In this document: piece by piece, positions 1 to 6,954 of the stretch | Position numbering within the stretch: the stretch's first letter is position 1 | Layout of the letters: each line of letters starts with the position of its first letter | NCBI GenBank assembly: GCA_937952085.1 | Contig: CALFYQ010000223.1 | Span: 1 to 16,002 of the forward strand | Reading direction: 5' to 3' | Origin: an uncultured Paracoccaceae bacterium | GTDB taxonomy: Bacteria; Pseudomonadota; Alphaproteobacteria; Rhodobacterales; Rhodobacteraceae | DNA: 16,002 nt | The notes under the pieces: generated by a model | What the model was told of the DNA's origin: nothing | The model's input: the letters and a program-made list of their open reading frames with translations, nothing else | The model's database searches: none | Position numbers and translations under genes: made by a program

Positions 1-8
1 GGGCCGCG

Positions 9-38
9 GCGGCGATTTCGGATCGGTCTGATCGCCGC
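9..38. other. Weak inverted repeat downstream of flgD
   Basis: An 8-bp perfect stem (GCGGCGAT at 9-16, ATCGCCGC at 31-38) with a 14-nt loop lies about 85 bases past the flgD stop. No T run follows on the part of the minus strand that can be seen. It might be a terminator for the fliK-flgD transcript or chance in GC-rich DNA. I see no gene in bases 1-123. Confidence 0.2.
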
Positions 39-123
39 GCGCAGCGCCCCGCGCCGTCGGCGCACGCCTTCGACCGCCAAAGAGCTGCGGTCGCGGCGCC
101 GCGGCCCGTCTCGGCGGCCGGAA

Positions 124-804
124 TCAGCCGCCCTCGCCGGAGCGGATCGCAGTGACGTCCGTGGCGAGGATCATCGAGCCGCTCGAGAGCGTCAGTTCGA
201 CCCCGTTGTCGCCGAACCGCGCCTCGGTGACGCTGGAGAAGCCGCGCGCGATCTCGGTCTCGAGCGCCTCATCGCCCGCGCTCCGCTCGACCTTGAAGAC
301 GTAGGTGCCGGCGGCGATGTCCCCCGCCGTCCCGCCATCGCCGTTCCAGGTGAACTCGGTGTCGGTCGGCTCGAGCGGCACCGTCGCCACGGTGACGCCC
401 GCGGCGGTCTGCACCACAAGATTGGAGGCCGTCGCGCCCGGCGCCGGATCGACGCGGAGCTCCAGCGGCGTCTTGCCGTCATAGGCGAGCGCCGAGGGCG
501 CCTCGACGCGGGCGTCGATCCAGGGGCCGAGCTGCGCCGGGCCTTCGCCGCCGAGCGCGGAGAGGATCTTGTCGAGCGTCGTGTTCGACTTGATCGCCTG
601 TTCGACCGAGGAGAACTGCGCCAGCTGGGCGACGAACTCGGTCGAGTCCTGCGGGTTGAGCGGATCCTGGTTCTTCAGCTGCGTGGTCAGAAGCGTCAGG
701 AAGGTTTCGAAATCCGCCCCCGTCTCCAGCGCCGAGCCGGCCGCTTTCGAAGCGGCGGCCGAGGCCGAAGTGGTGGTGGAGGTGGCGGCGGCGACGGCGT
801 CCAT
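124..804 (-). CDS. flgD: Flagellar hook assembly (capping) protein FlgD
   Basis: 226-aa scaffold protein that sits at the tip of the growing flagellar hook and lets hook (FlgE) subunits polymerise; it is exported by the flagellar type III apparatus and is absent from the finished hook. The N-terminal FlgD domain is clear: after an Ala/Ser/Thr-rich leader come FLTLLTTQLKNQDPLNPQ (about residues 35-52) and then TEFVAQLAQFSSVEQ. The C-terminal half (about 90-220) fits the FlgD Ig-like/tudor-like region, with WNGDGG and AAGTYVFKV turns. The start is firm: ATG at 804 has an AGGAG ribosome site whose first bases overlap the TAG stop of fliK (11 bases separate the two genes), so translation is probably coupled to fliK. 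Length is normal for the family. Confidence 0.95.
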   Translation of the reverse strand: MDAVAAATSTTTSASAAASKAAGSALETGADFETFLTLLTTQLKNQDPLNPQDSTEFVAQLAQFSSVEQAIKSNTTLDKILSALGGEGPAQLGPWIDARVEAPSALAYDGKTPLELRVDPAPGATASNLVVQTAAGVTVATVPLEPTDTEFTWNGDGGTAGDIAAGTYVFKVERSAGDEALETEIARGFSSVTEARFGDNGVELTLSSGSMILATDVTAIRSGEGG

Positions 805-815
805 CTTCGAGGCTC

Positions 816-2315
816 CTAAAGGCGGATATCGAGCCGATCGCTCGGCCCGACGGGCCGGCGATAGAGGCCGGCCTGCTGCGGTTCGGTTCGCGACTCGGCG
901 GGCGCGTCTCCGCCGCCGGCGGCCATCCCGGCCCCCGCGGCGCCGGAGCCTTCGCGCTGCGCGCCGCCGCCCGACTGCCCGAATTCGAGCGAGACGGAGC
1001 GATAGCCGGCGTTCTGAAGCTCCCGCAGGAGCGTCTCCGAATGCCGGCGCATCAGTTCCGCCACATCGGCGCGATCGGCGCTGACGACGGCGGAGAGGCC
1101 GCCGTCATTCGCCGTGAAGTGGATCGAGACGCGGCCGAGCTCCGGCGGATCCAGCCGAAGCTCGATCCGGTCGCCGGTCCGGTCCGCCCTGATTGCGAGG
1201 CCGATCTGCGCCGACACATGCGCCGCACGCGCTTCGGCGGCGGCGCCGGTATGGTGCAAGGGCTGAGGCGCTGCGGCGGAATCGATGCGTGCCACCCCGC
1301 CGCGGTCGATCACCGGCGCCGCCGGATCCGTCGGGCCGCTATCGAAGGTCGCTGCGGCGGCCTGCATCCCGTTCGAGGCGTCCTGCGTGCGGGTCTCCGG
1401 CCCCGTCCGAGGCGCGAGCTTCGCTTCCGCCGCGGGCGCGCTCGCCATGCGCTCCGGCGCGGCGGAGGCGAGCGTCTCGACCTCCGGCTTCGGAGCAACT
1501 TCTTTCGCCGCCTCGGAGAGCGCCGCATGGGCGGCGGGCGCGACATGCGCCGGTTTCGTCTCGTTCGGCGCGATCTTGGGGCGCTGCGGCGCCTCCGGTG
1601 CGACGCGGGCGCCGGCCTCGGTGGTCGGGCGCGGCGCGGTCTCGACGAGCGCTTCCGGCTCGACCGGCGCTTCGGCCGCCGGCGCGTCCGTTTCAGCGGT
1701 CAGAGGCGCCGCCTCTGGCTTCGCCGCCGCGGCTTCCCGCGCCAGCTTGGCAGCGTCCGGGTTCGGCGTCGCCGGCGTGGAGAGTTCCGCCGCGCGCGCG
1801 ACGATCCGCGCCGCCGCATCGCCGCGGGCTGCAGCGACCGCCTCTGGATCCGCCCCTTCGGCGTCGCCGCCGACGATAGCCACATCCGCCGCAAGCGAAG
1901 AATCGACGGATTCTTCCGCGGCCGGCGTCGGGGCGGCGAGCGGCGCGTTCCCGGCGCCGCGGACAGCCGGCGTGGAGCGGGCCTTGCCCTCCGACGCGAT
2001 GCGGGGCGCGGCCTGCGGGGCCGGCTCGGCGGCGACCTCGGGCTCCAGCAGCTTGGCGAAGGAACTGGGTTCGGGCGCCTTCGCGGGCGTGGCGGCCGGC
2101 TGGCTCGCCATGCCGGACGCGGCGGCGGATTCGGAGGCGTCGGACTCGTCCGGCGCGTCGGCGGCCCTGGCCTCGCCGTCCGGCTCGGTCGCGACGGCGG
2201 CGTCCGCCGCGGTTCTCGTGTCGCCATCGCCGCCTTCGCCCGAAGCGCGACGCTGCTTCGGCGCGGTTTCAGGAGAGGGCGCCCCTCCGAAGAGCGTCAA
2301 GCTCGGGCCGATCAT
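816..2315 (-). CDS. fliK: Flagellar hook-length control protein FliK
   Basis: 499-aa molecular ruler and substrate-specificity switch of the flagellar export apparatus: it measures the hook and makes FlhB change from hook to filament export. The diagnostic part is the C-terminal domain (about residues 371-447), with IELRLDPPELGRVSIHF followed by a helix containing LMRRHSETLLRELQNAGY. The first 370 residues are a low-complexity Ala/Pro/Glu/Thr-rich stretch, usual for FliK rulers, and a Gly-rich tail follows the domain. I chose the ATG at 2315 (MIGPSL) because GGAG lies 6 bases upstream; an in-frame ATG at 2327 (METR) is possible but has no good ribosome site. The reading frame stays open for a further 172 codons upstream, but that overlaps the divergent rod-binding gene. 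First gene of a fliK-flgD pair. Confidence 0.9.
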   Translation of the reverse strand: MIGPSLTLFGGAPSPETAPKQRRASGEGGDGDTRTAADAAVATEPDGEARAADAPDESDASESAAASGMASQPAATPAKAPEPSSFAKLLEPEVAAEPAPQAAPRIASEGKARSTPAVRGAGNAPLAAPTPAAEESVDSSLAADVAIVGGDAEGADPEAVAAARGDAAARIVARAAELSTPATPNPDAAKLAREAAAAKPEAAPLTAETDAPAAEAPVEPEALVETAPRPTTEAGARVAPEAPQRPKIAPNETKPAHVAPAAHAALSEAAKEVAPKPEVETLASAAPERMASAPAAEAKLAPRTGPETRTQDASNGMQAAAATFDSGPTDPAAPVIDRGGVARIDSAAAPQPLHHTGAAAEARAAHVSAQIGLAIRADRTGDRIELRLDPPELGRVSIHFTANDGGLSAVVSADRADVAELMRRHSETLLRELQNAGYRSVSLEFGQSGGGAQREGSGAAGAGMAAGGGDAPAESRTEPQQAGLYRRPVGPSDRLDIRL

Positions 2316-2414
2316 GCGCGTCTCCATTCTGGTTCGCGCTGGGGAGAATGGCCGAGGAACCTTGACCATACGTTTACCGGACCGGGCCATGATGCGCCGA
2401 AACGAGGAGCCAGA

Positions 2415-2738
2415 ATGATTCCTTCCGTCACGCTTCCGCCCGTCGCCGCGACCGCGCTGCAGAACACGCCGCGCGCGCGCGAAGCCGCATCCAGCGCCGC
2501 CGAGTCGCCGATCAGGACCGCGGCGCGCGCCTTCGAATCGGTGTTTCTCGCCGAGATGCTCAGCCAGGCCGGCCTCGGCCAGGCGCGAGAGGGCCTCGGC
2601 GGCGGCGGCGTGGGCGAACAGGCCTTCGCCTCGCTCCTCTCGCGGGAATGGGCGGAGAGCATGGCCGCCCGCGGGGGGATCGGCCTCGCCGAACATATCG
2701 AGCGCGCGATGGCCGCGCGGGAGGGTTACGATGTCTGA
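2415..2738 (+). CDS. flgJ: Flagellar rod-binding protein (FlgJ N-terminal domain type)
   Basis: 107-aa protein matching the rod-binding domain of FlgJ, the cap that guides rod assembly in the periplasm. It shows the family pattern: RAFESVFLAEMLSQAG (residues 38-53), a Gly-rich loop, then FASLLSREWAESMAARGGIGLAEHIERAM to the end. The muramidase domain of enterobacterial FlgJ is absent; in alphaproteobacteria this is the usual form and a separate lytic transglycosylase cuts the peptidoglycan. The ATG at 2415 is preceded by GAGGAG at good spacing. The last 8 bases overlap the next gene (ATGTCTGA), so the two are co-translated. The same frame is open back to 1041, but that part is antisense to fliK and is Arg-rich. 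Confidence 0.85.
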   Translation: MIPSVTLPPVAATALQNTPRAREAASSAAESPIRTAARAFESVFLAEMLSQAGLGQAREGLGGGGVGEQAFASLLSREWAESMAARGGIGLAEHIERAMAAREGYDV

Positions 2739-3099
2739 CGGGCACCGCTGGCGGCGCCGGCTGGCCGAGGCCGCGGCGCTCCTGGAGACGGAGCGGCGGC
2801 TTCTGGTCCGCGGCGCGATCGCCGAAATCAACCGGCTCGGCCCGCGCCGGGACGCCGCGGCCGCCGCGCTGACCGAGATGCCCGACGCCGCGGCGGAGGA
2901 CGAACGCGAGGCGCTCGCCTCGATCCGCGCCGCCGCGCTGCGGAACGCCCGCCTGCTCCGCGCCTATCGCGACGGCGCCGCGAACGCCCTCAACCGGCTT
3001 CGCGCGCTCGACGCGAAGGCCGCGGATATCGGCGCCTACCGGCAGGACGGCTCCAAGATGCCCGCCACGGGGGGCCCGACCCGCGAACGCCGCGCCTGA
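2731..3099 (+). CDS. Probable FlgN-like flagellar export chaperone
   Basis: 122-aa, largely helical, charged protein starting inside the stop region of the rod-binding gene (8-base overlap). Long amphipathic helices (about residues 8-38 and 57-95, e.g. LAEAAALLETERRLLVRG and RNARLLRAYRDGAANALNRL) and a C-terminal GAYRQDG (101-107) resemble the helix-hairpin plus Tyr-x-x-x-Gly ending of FlgN, the cytosolic chaperone of hook-filament junction proteins FlgK and FlgL. That similarity is weak at sequence level, so the name rests on pattern and on the flagellar neighbourhood. There is no signal peptide and no membrane segment. It could instead be an uncharacterised Rhodobacterales flagellar protein. 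Confidence 0.6.
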   Translation: MSDGHRWRRRLAEAAALLETERRLLVRGAIAEINRLGPRRDAAAAALTEMPDAAAEDEREALASIRAAALRNARLLRAYRDGAANALNRLRALDAKAADIGAYRQDGSKMPATGGPTRERRA

Positions 3100-3203
3100 G
3101 CGGCGCAGCCGCAGGCGAGGGCGACCGACCGGACGAAGCGGGTCGGAACGCGCCGCCCGGTCGGGGGCGTATCCGCCATCGGCGTTCGCGCCGTTGAGCG
3201 CCA

Positions 3204-3231
3204 GGGGCGCGCGGGACCGCGGGCGCGCCTC
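3204..3231. terminator. Candidate hairpin in convergent gap
   Basis: A 9-bp stem (GGGGCGCGC at 3204-3212 with GCGCGCCTC at 3223-3231, one G-U pair) and a 10-nt loop lies in the 144-base gap between the convergent FlgN-like and AEC genes. It is placed to end both transcripts, mainly the minus-strand one, which stops just above at 3244. No T tract follows on either side, so intrinsic termination is uncertain. Confidence 0.3.
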
Positions 3232-3243
3232 GACCGGGCGCCA

Positions 3244-4209
3244 TCACCCCTGGTGCGGCGCCCCCGGTATCAGCCCCTGCCCCATCGCGTAGAGCAGGAT
3301 CGAAACGGTGAGCACCGAGAGCGCCGTCGTCACCAGCACGCTGGCCGAGGCGCGCTCCGTCCAGATCCCGTATTGCTGGGCGATGACGAAGACGTTGGTG
3401 GCGGTCGGCAGCCCGGCCAGCAGCGTCGCCGAGGCGACCCAGACCGGGTCGAACGGCCCGAAGGCGGTCAGCGCCAGCAGCATCGCGATCGGATGCACGA
3501 GGAGCTTCATCGGCGCGATGTAGCCGAGCGACCAGGGCATCCGCTTCAACGGCCGCAGGGCCAGCGTCACCCCCATCGAGAAGAGCGCGCAGGGCGCGGC
3601 GGCGTTGGCGAGCTGCGTGATCAGCCGGGCCAGCGGGGCCGGCGCCTCGAACCTGGCGGCCGCGGCGGCGACGCCGATGGCCGTGGCGATGATGAACGGG
3701 TGGGTGGCGATGCGCTTCACCACGAGCCACGCGGTCTTCAATGCGCCCCCCTCGCCGCGCCCGCCGAGCGCCATAAGCGCCGGCGCGAGGGTGAAATGCA
3801 TGATGTTCTCGAAGCAGAAGATCAGCGCGATCGGGATCGCCGCCTCCCGCCCGAAGGCGAGCAGCGCGAGGCCGGGGCCCATGAAGCCGATATTGCCGTA
3901 GCCGCCGGCGAGGCCCTGGACGGTCGCCGCCGCGAGGTTTCCGCCCGTCGTCGCGAGGCCGAGGAGCAGCACGAAGACGAATATGACGAAGGTGACCCCG
4001 ACATTTGCGGCGATGAAGTCCCACCGCGTCAGCGTCTCGATCGGGGTCTTCGAGAGGAGGTCATAGAAGAGCGCCGGCAGCGCCAGCCAGACGACGAAGA
4101 TGTTCAGCCAGCCGAGGCCCTCCAGTGAGATCCGGAACGTGCGAGCGAAGATCGCGCCAAGCGCGATCAGCCCGAAGAAGGGGATGAGAAGGCCGACGAT
4201 CTGGATCAT
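3244..4209 (-). CDS. AEC-family (auxin efflux carrier-like) transporter
   Basis: 321-aa inner-membrane protein of the AEC/Mem_trans family, secondary carriers that in bacteria move small organic anions such as malate or malonate. The substrate here cannot be told. About ten hydrophobic segments are visible, starting with IVGLLIPFFGLIALGAIF (residues 4-21) and FVVWLALPALFYDLL. The conserved Asn-Gly region of the first half appears as GGYGNIGFMGPGLALLAFG, and the second half has a matching GLPTATNVFVIAQQYG repeat, as expected for the internally duplicated fold. ATG at 4209 begins directly with the first membrane helix; its ribosome site is poor (a GGGGGG run about 12 bases upstream). It lies 70 bases downstream of pyk on the same strand and could be read through from it, but no functional link is evident. 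Confidence 0.85.
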   Translation of the reverse strand: MIQIVGLLIPFFGLIALGAIFARTFRISLEGLGWLNIFVVWLALPALFYDLLSKTPIETLTRWDFIAANVGVTFVIFVFVLLLGLATTGGNLAAATVQGLAGGYGNIGFMGPGLALLAFGREAAIPIALIFCFENIMHFTLAPALMALGGRGEGGALKTAWLVVKRIATHPFIIATAIGVAAAAARFEAPAPLARLITQLANAAAPCALFSMGVTLALRPLKRMPWSLGYIAPMKLLVHPIAMLLALTAFGPFDPVWVASATLLAGLPTATNVFVIAQQYGIWTERASASVLVTTALSVLTVSILLYAMGQGLIPGAPHQG

Positions 4210-4237
4210 GCGCGGCGCGGCCCCCCGGCGGGCGAAG

Positions 4238-4260
4238 CGCCGCGCCCGCAGGGCCGCGGC
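4238..4260 (-). terminator. Candidate hairpin after pyk
   Basis: In the 70-base gap between the pyk stop and the AEC start, GCCGCGCCC (4239-4247) can pair with GGGC-GCGGC (4251-4260, one bulged C) around a GCA loop. On the minus strand it is followed by GCTTCGCCC with no real T run, so it is at best a weak or Rho-assisted terminator or attenuator between the two genes. Confidence 0.25.
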
Positions 4261-4279
4261 CGGCGCTCCGCCAGGCGGG

Positions 4280-5725
4280 TTATTCCGGCTCTCCCGCGTA
4301 GATTTTCCGCTCGTCGCAGGGCGCGACGCGAAGGATGTTGGTCGTCCCCGGCACGTTGAAGGGCACGCCGGCGGTGACGACGATATAGTCGGTCGCTTCC
4401 GCGAAGCCGTCGCGCAGCGCCGCGCGCGCCGCGCTCACCACCGCGAGCTTGAACCGCTCCACCTCCTCGGCAATGGCGCAGTGAAGGCCCCAGACCAGCG
4501 TCAGCCGACGGGCCGTGGCGCGGAACGGGGTCAGCACGATGATCGGAACGAACGGCCGCTCCCGCGCCATCATCAGGCCCGTCGTGCCGGAATGGGTGAA
4601 GCAGGCGATCGCCTTCACATGGGTCGTCTCGGCGACCTCCCGCGCGGCGACGGTGATGGCGTCCGCCACCGCGTTGCCGGCGCCGGTGCGCGACCGGAGG
4701 ATGATCTCGCGGTAGGTCGGGTCGGATTCGACCGACATCGCCACCGCGTTCATCGTCTTCACCGCTTCGACCGGGAACTTGCCGGCCGCGCTCTCGGCCG
4801 AGAGCATGATCGCGTCGGCGCCTTCGTAGATCGCCTGGGCGACGTCGGAGACCTCGGCCCTGGTCGGCACGGGGCTTTCGATCATGCTTTCCAGCATCTG
4901 GGTCGCCACGATCACCGGCTTGCCGGCGGCGCGACAGCGGCGGACGATGCGTTTCTGCAGCGGCGGCACCTCGGCGACCGGCAGCTCCACGCCGAGATCG
5001 CCGCGCGCCACCATGATCCCGTCGGAAACCGAGATGATCGAATCGAGCTCGCGGAGCGCCGCGGGCTTCTCGATCTTGGCCAGGACCAGCGCGCGGCCCT
5101 TCGCCAGCGCCAGCGCCTCCTCCACGTCCTGCGCGCGCTGCACGAAGGAGAGCGCAAGCCAGTCGACGCCGAGGCCGCAGACGAATTCGAGGTCCTTCCG
5201 GTCCTTTTCCGAAAGCGCGGCGAGCGGCAGGACCACGTCCGGCACGTTCACCCCCTTGCGGTTCGAGATCTCGCCGCCGACCACCACCTCGCAATCGGCG
5301 CTGCTCTCGTCGCAGGCGACGACCTTGAGGCGGATCTTGCCGTCGTTGACGAGCAGCGCGGAGCCCGGCTCCAGCGCCTTGAAAATTTCGGGGTGCGGCA
5401 GCTGCACGCGCCCGGAATCGCCCGGCGCCGCGTCAAGATCGAGGCGGAAGGCCTGCCCGTTCTCCAGCACGATCGGCCCTTCGGCGAAGGTTCCGACCCG
5501 GAGCTTCGGGCCCTGAAGGTCCGCCAGGATGCAGATCGGCCGGCCAAGCTCATGCTCCACCTCGCGGATGATGGCGTGGCGGCGGGCCACATCCTCGTGG
5601 CCGCCATGGCTCATGTTGAGGCGGAACACGTCGGCCCCCGCCTCGAACAGCGCCTTGATCATCTCACGGTCGGAAGAGGCCGGGCCGAGCGTGGCCACGA
5701 TCTTCACGTTGCGGTTGCGGCGCAT
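4280..5725 (-). CDS. pyk: Pyruvate kinase (PykA-type)
   Basis: 481-aa cytosolic enzyme of glycolysis converting phosphoenolpyruvate and ADP to pyruvate and ATP. Seen in order: KIVATLGPAS (8-17), FRLNMSHG (34-41), LADLQGPKLRVG (68-79), the active-site signature LVLAKIEKPAAL with catalytic Lys217 and metal ligands Glu219 and Asp243 (MVARGDLGVELP), ATQMLESM (274-281), MLSAESAAGKFPVEAV (307-322), and a C-terminal domain with ACFTHSGTTG. Length equals that of typical alphaproteobacterial enzymes. The residues equivalent to rabbit 113/114/117/120 are Leu70, Gln71, Lys74 and Val77, the set linked to K+-independent pyruvate kinases. ATG at 5725 is chosen because MRRNRNVKIVATLGP is the normal N-terminus; the frame is open far upstream but antisense to the next gene. 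A GGGGG lies about 10 bases before the start. Confidence 0.97.
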   Translation of the reverse strand: MRRNRNVKIVATLGPASSDREMIKALFEAGADVFRLNMSHGGHEDVARRHAIIREVEHELGRPICILADLQGPKLRVGTFAEGPIVLENGQAFRLDLDAAPGDSGRVQLPHPEIFKALEPGSALLVNDGKIRLKVVACDESSADCEVVVGGEISNRKGVNVPDVVLPLAALSEKDRKDLEFVCGLGVDWLALSFVQRAQDVEEALALAKGRALVLAKIEKPAALRELDSIISVSDGIMVARGDLGVELPVAEVPPLQKRIVRRCRAAGKPVIVATQMLESMIESPVPTRAEVSDVAQAIYEGADAIMLSAESAAGKFPVEAVKTMNAVAMSVESDPTYREIILRSRTGAGNAVADAITVAAREVAETTHVKAIACFTHSGTTGLMMARERPFVPIIVLTPFRATARRLTLVWGLHCAIAEEVERFKLAVVSAARAALRDGFAEATDYIVVTAGVPFNVPGTTNILRVAPCDERKIYAGEPE

Positions 5726-5848
5726 GGCGGCGATCCCCCGATCCGGCCCGGTTCCGGCTTCGGGGACGGGTTTAGCTGCACTGCAACCGATCTTCCACCC
5801 TCCGTTCGCGACATTGAACCGGGCGGCCGCGGGCGCTATGGGGCGCCG

Positions 5849-6607
5849 ATGGAAGACGCCGCCTACGAAATCCATGGCGCGGGTCGCGATCCGCGCTGGC
5901 TGGTTCTCTGCGATCACGCGTCGAACCGCGTGCCCGAAGACGTGGCGGGCGGCGATCTCGGCCTGCCGGCCGAGGACATGGCGCGCCATATCGCCTACGA
6001 TGTGGGCGCGCGGGGCGTGGCGCTGGCCTGCGCCGAGGCGCTCGGCGCGCCGATGGTCGCGTCCCGCTTTTCCCGCCTCGTGATCGACCCCAATCGCGCC
6101 GAGGACGACCCGACACTGCTGATGCGGCTCTATGACGGCTCGATCATCCCGGCGAACCGGAATGTCGGCGCGGCGGAGCGGGAGCGGCGGCTGGCGACGC
6201 TTCACCGCCCCTATCACGCGGCGATCGAGGGGCTGATCGACGGCGCGCTCGCCGAGGGCGTGGCGCCGCGGCTCCTCTCGATCCATTCCTTCACGCCACA
6301 GCTTCGCGGCCGGGCGAAGCGGCCCTGGCATATCGGCCTCCTCTGGGACCGGGACGAGCGCCTCTTCCGGCCGCTCTACGACCGGCTGCTCGAGGAAAAG
6401 GGCCTGACGGTCGGCGACAACGAGCCCTATTCCGGGCAGCTCCATGGCGACACGATGTGGCGGCACGGCTCCGAGCGGGGCCTCGAGCATATCCTCGTCG
6501 AGATCCGCAACGACCTGATCGAGCGGCCGGAGGACCAGGTTCGCTGGGGCCGCGACCTCGCCCGCTGGGTGACGGAGGCGCTGGACGAAGCGCCGAAGGG
6601 CGCCTAG
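5849..6607 (+). CDS. N-formylglutamate amidohydrolase family protein
   Basis: 252-aa predicted zinc hydrolase of the FGase family, whose founding members (HutG/HutG2) split N-formyl-L-glutamate to formate and glutamate at the end of histidine breakdown. Conserved blocks: VLCDHASNRVP (19-29), SRFSRLVIDPNR (72-83), LLSIHSFTP (142-150), WHIGLLWDRDERLF, NEPYSG, and VEIRNDLI (217-224). No other hut gene is near; the partner is DUF1244 immediately downstream (26 bases), a pairing I recall in other alphaproteobacteria, so the true substrate may differ from formylglutamate. ATG at 5849 is the only in-frame ATG near the family start and has no clear Shine-Dalgarno. The 123-base gap to divergent pyk must hold both promoters, but I see no convincing -35/-10 pair. 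Confidence 0.88.
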   Translation: MEDAAYEIHGAGRDPRWLVLCDHASNRVPEDVAGGDLGLPAEDMARHIAYDVGARGVALACAEALGAPMVASRFSRLVIDPNRAEDDPTLLMRLYDGSIIPANRNVGAAERERRLATLHRPYHAAIEGLIDGALAEGVAPRLLSIHSFTPQLRGRAKRPWHIGLLWDRDERLFRPLYDRLLEEKGLTVGDNEPYSGQLHGDTMWRHGSERGLEHILVEIRNDLIERPEDQVRWGRDLARWVTEALDEAPKGA

Positions 6608-6633
6608 CTCTGGGGCGGAACCCGGAGGCCCCG

Positions 6634-6924
6634 ATGGACGACCAGACCCGCCTAGAACTTGAAGCCGCCGCCTTCCGCCGGCTGCGCGACCATCTCCGCG
6701 CGCGGACGGACGTGCAGAACATCGACATGATGAATCTAGCCGGCTTCTGCCGGAACTGCCTCTCCCGCTGGTGGGAGGAGGCGGCGGCGGAGCGCGGGCT
6801 GGAGGTGACGCGGGAGGCCGCGCGGGAAGCGTTCTACGGCATGCCCTACGACGAGTGGCGCGCGAAGCACCAGACGGAGGCCAGCGCCGAGCAGAAGGCC
6901 GCCTTCGCGAAATCGCACGGCTGA
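6634..6924 (+). CDS. DUF1244 domain protein
   Basis: 96-aa cytosolic protein of the DUF1244 family, of unknown function. The hallmark is the block NLAGFCRNCLSRWWEEAA (34-51) with a Cys39-x-x-Cys42 pair, then YGMPYDEWRAKHQ (68-80) and a Lys/Ala-rich tail. No signal peptide or membrane helix. The start is well supported: GGAGG sits about 6 bases before the ATG. It follows the N-formylglutamate amidohydrolase gene by 26 bases on the same strand, so they are very likely one operon. The Cys pair could bind a metal or form a redox pair, but the sequence alone does not show which. Confidence 0.9.
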   Translation: MDDQTRLELEAAAFRRLRDHLRARTDVQNIDMMNLAGFCRNCLSRWWEEAAAERGLEVTREAAREAFYGMPYDEWRAKHQTEASAEQKAAFAKSHG

Positions 6925-6931
6925 GGCGGGC

Positions 6932-6954
6932 GACGCCGCTAACCCTGCGGCGTC
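6932..6954. terminator. Hairpin between convergent DUF1244 and EamA genes
   Basis: A perfect 8-bp inverted repeat (GACGCCGC at 6932-6939, GCGGCGTC at 6947-6954; loop TAACCCT) spans the stop codon of the minus-strand EamA gene, 7 bases beyond the DUF1244 stop. It is symmetric and so could serve both strands, but lacks a T run. Confidence 0.35.

Noticed and set aside
2362..2393. TTGACC with CATGAT as promoter for the rod-binding gene, or a flagellar sigma-28/sigma-54 site in the 99-base divergent gap
   Set aside because: Spacing is 20 bases and the -10 is poor; no convincing TAAA-N15-GCCGATAA or GG-N10-GC element was found on either strand.
1041..2414. Long open frames on the plus strand opposite fliK (up to several hundred codons)
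   Set aside because: They are Arg- or Ser/Ala-rich mirror images of the GC-rich, repetitive fliK gene; only the part after 2415 matches a known family.
4100..5848. Long plus-strand frame opposite the AEC and pyk genes, joined to the amidohydrolase
   Set aside because: The upstream part is Arg/His-rich and antisense to clear pyk sequence; the conserved protein begins at 5849.
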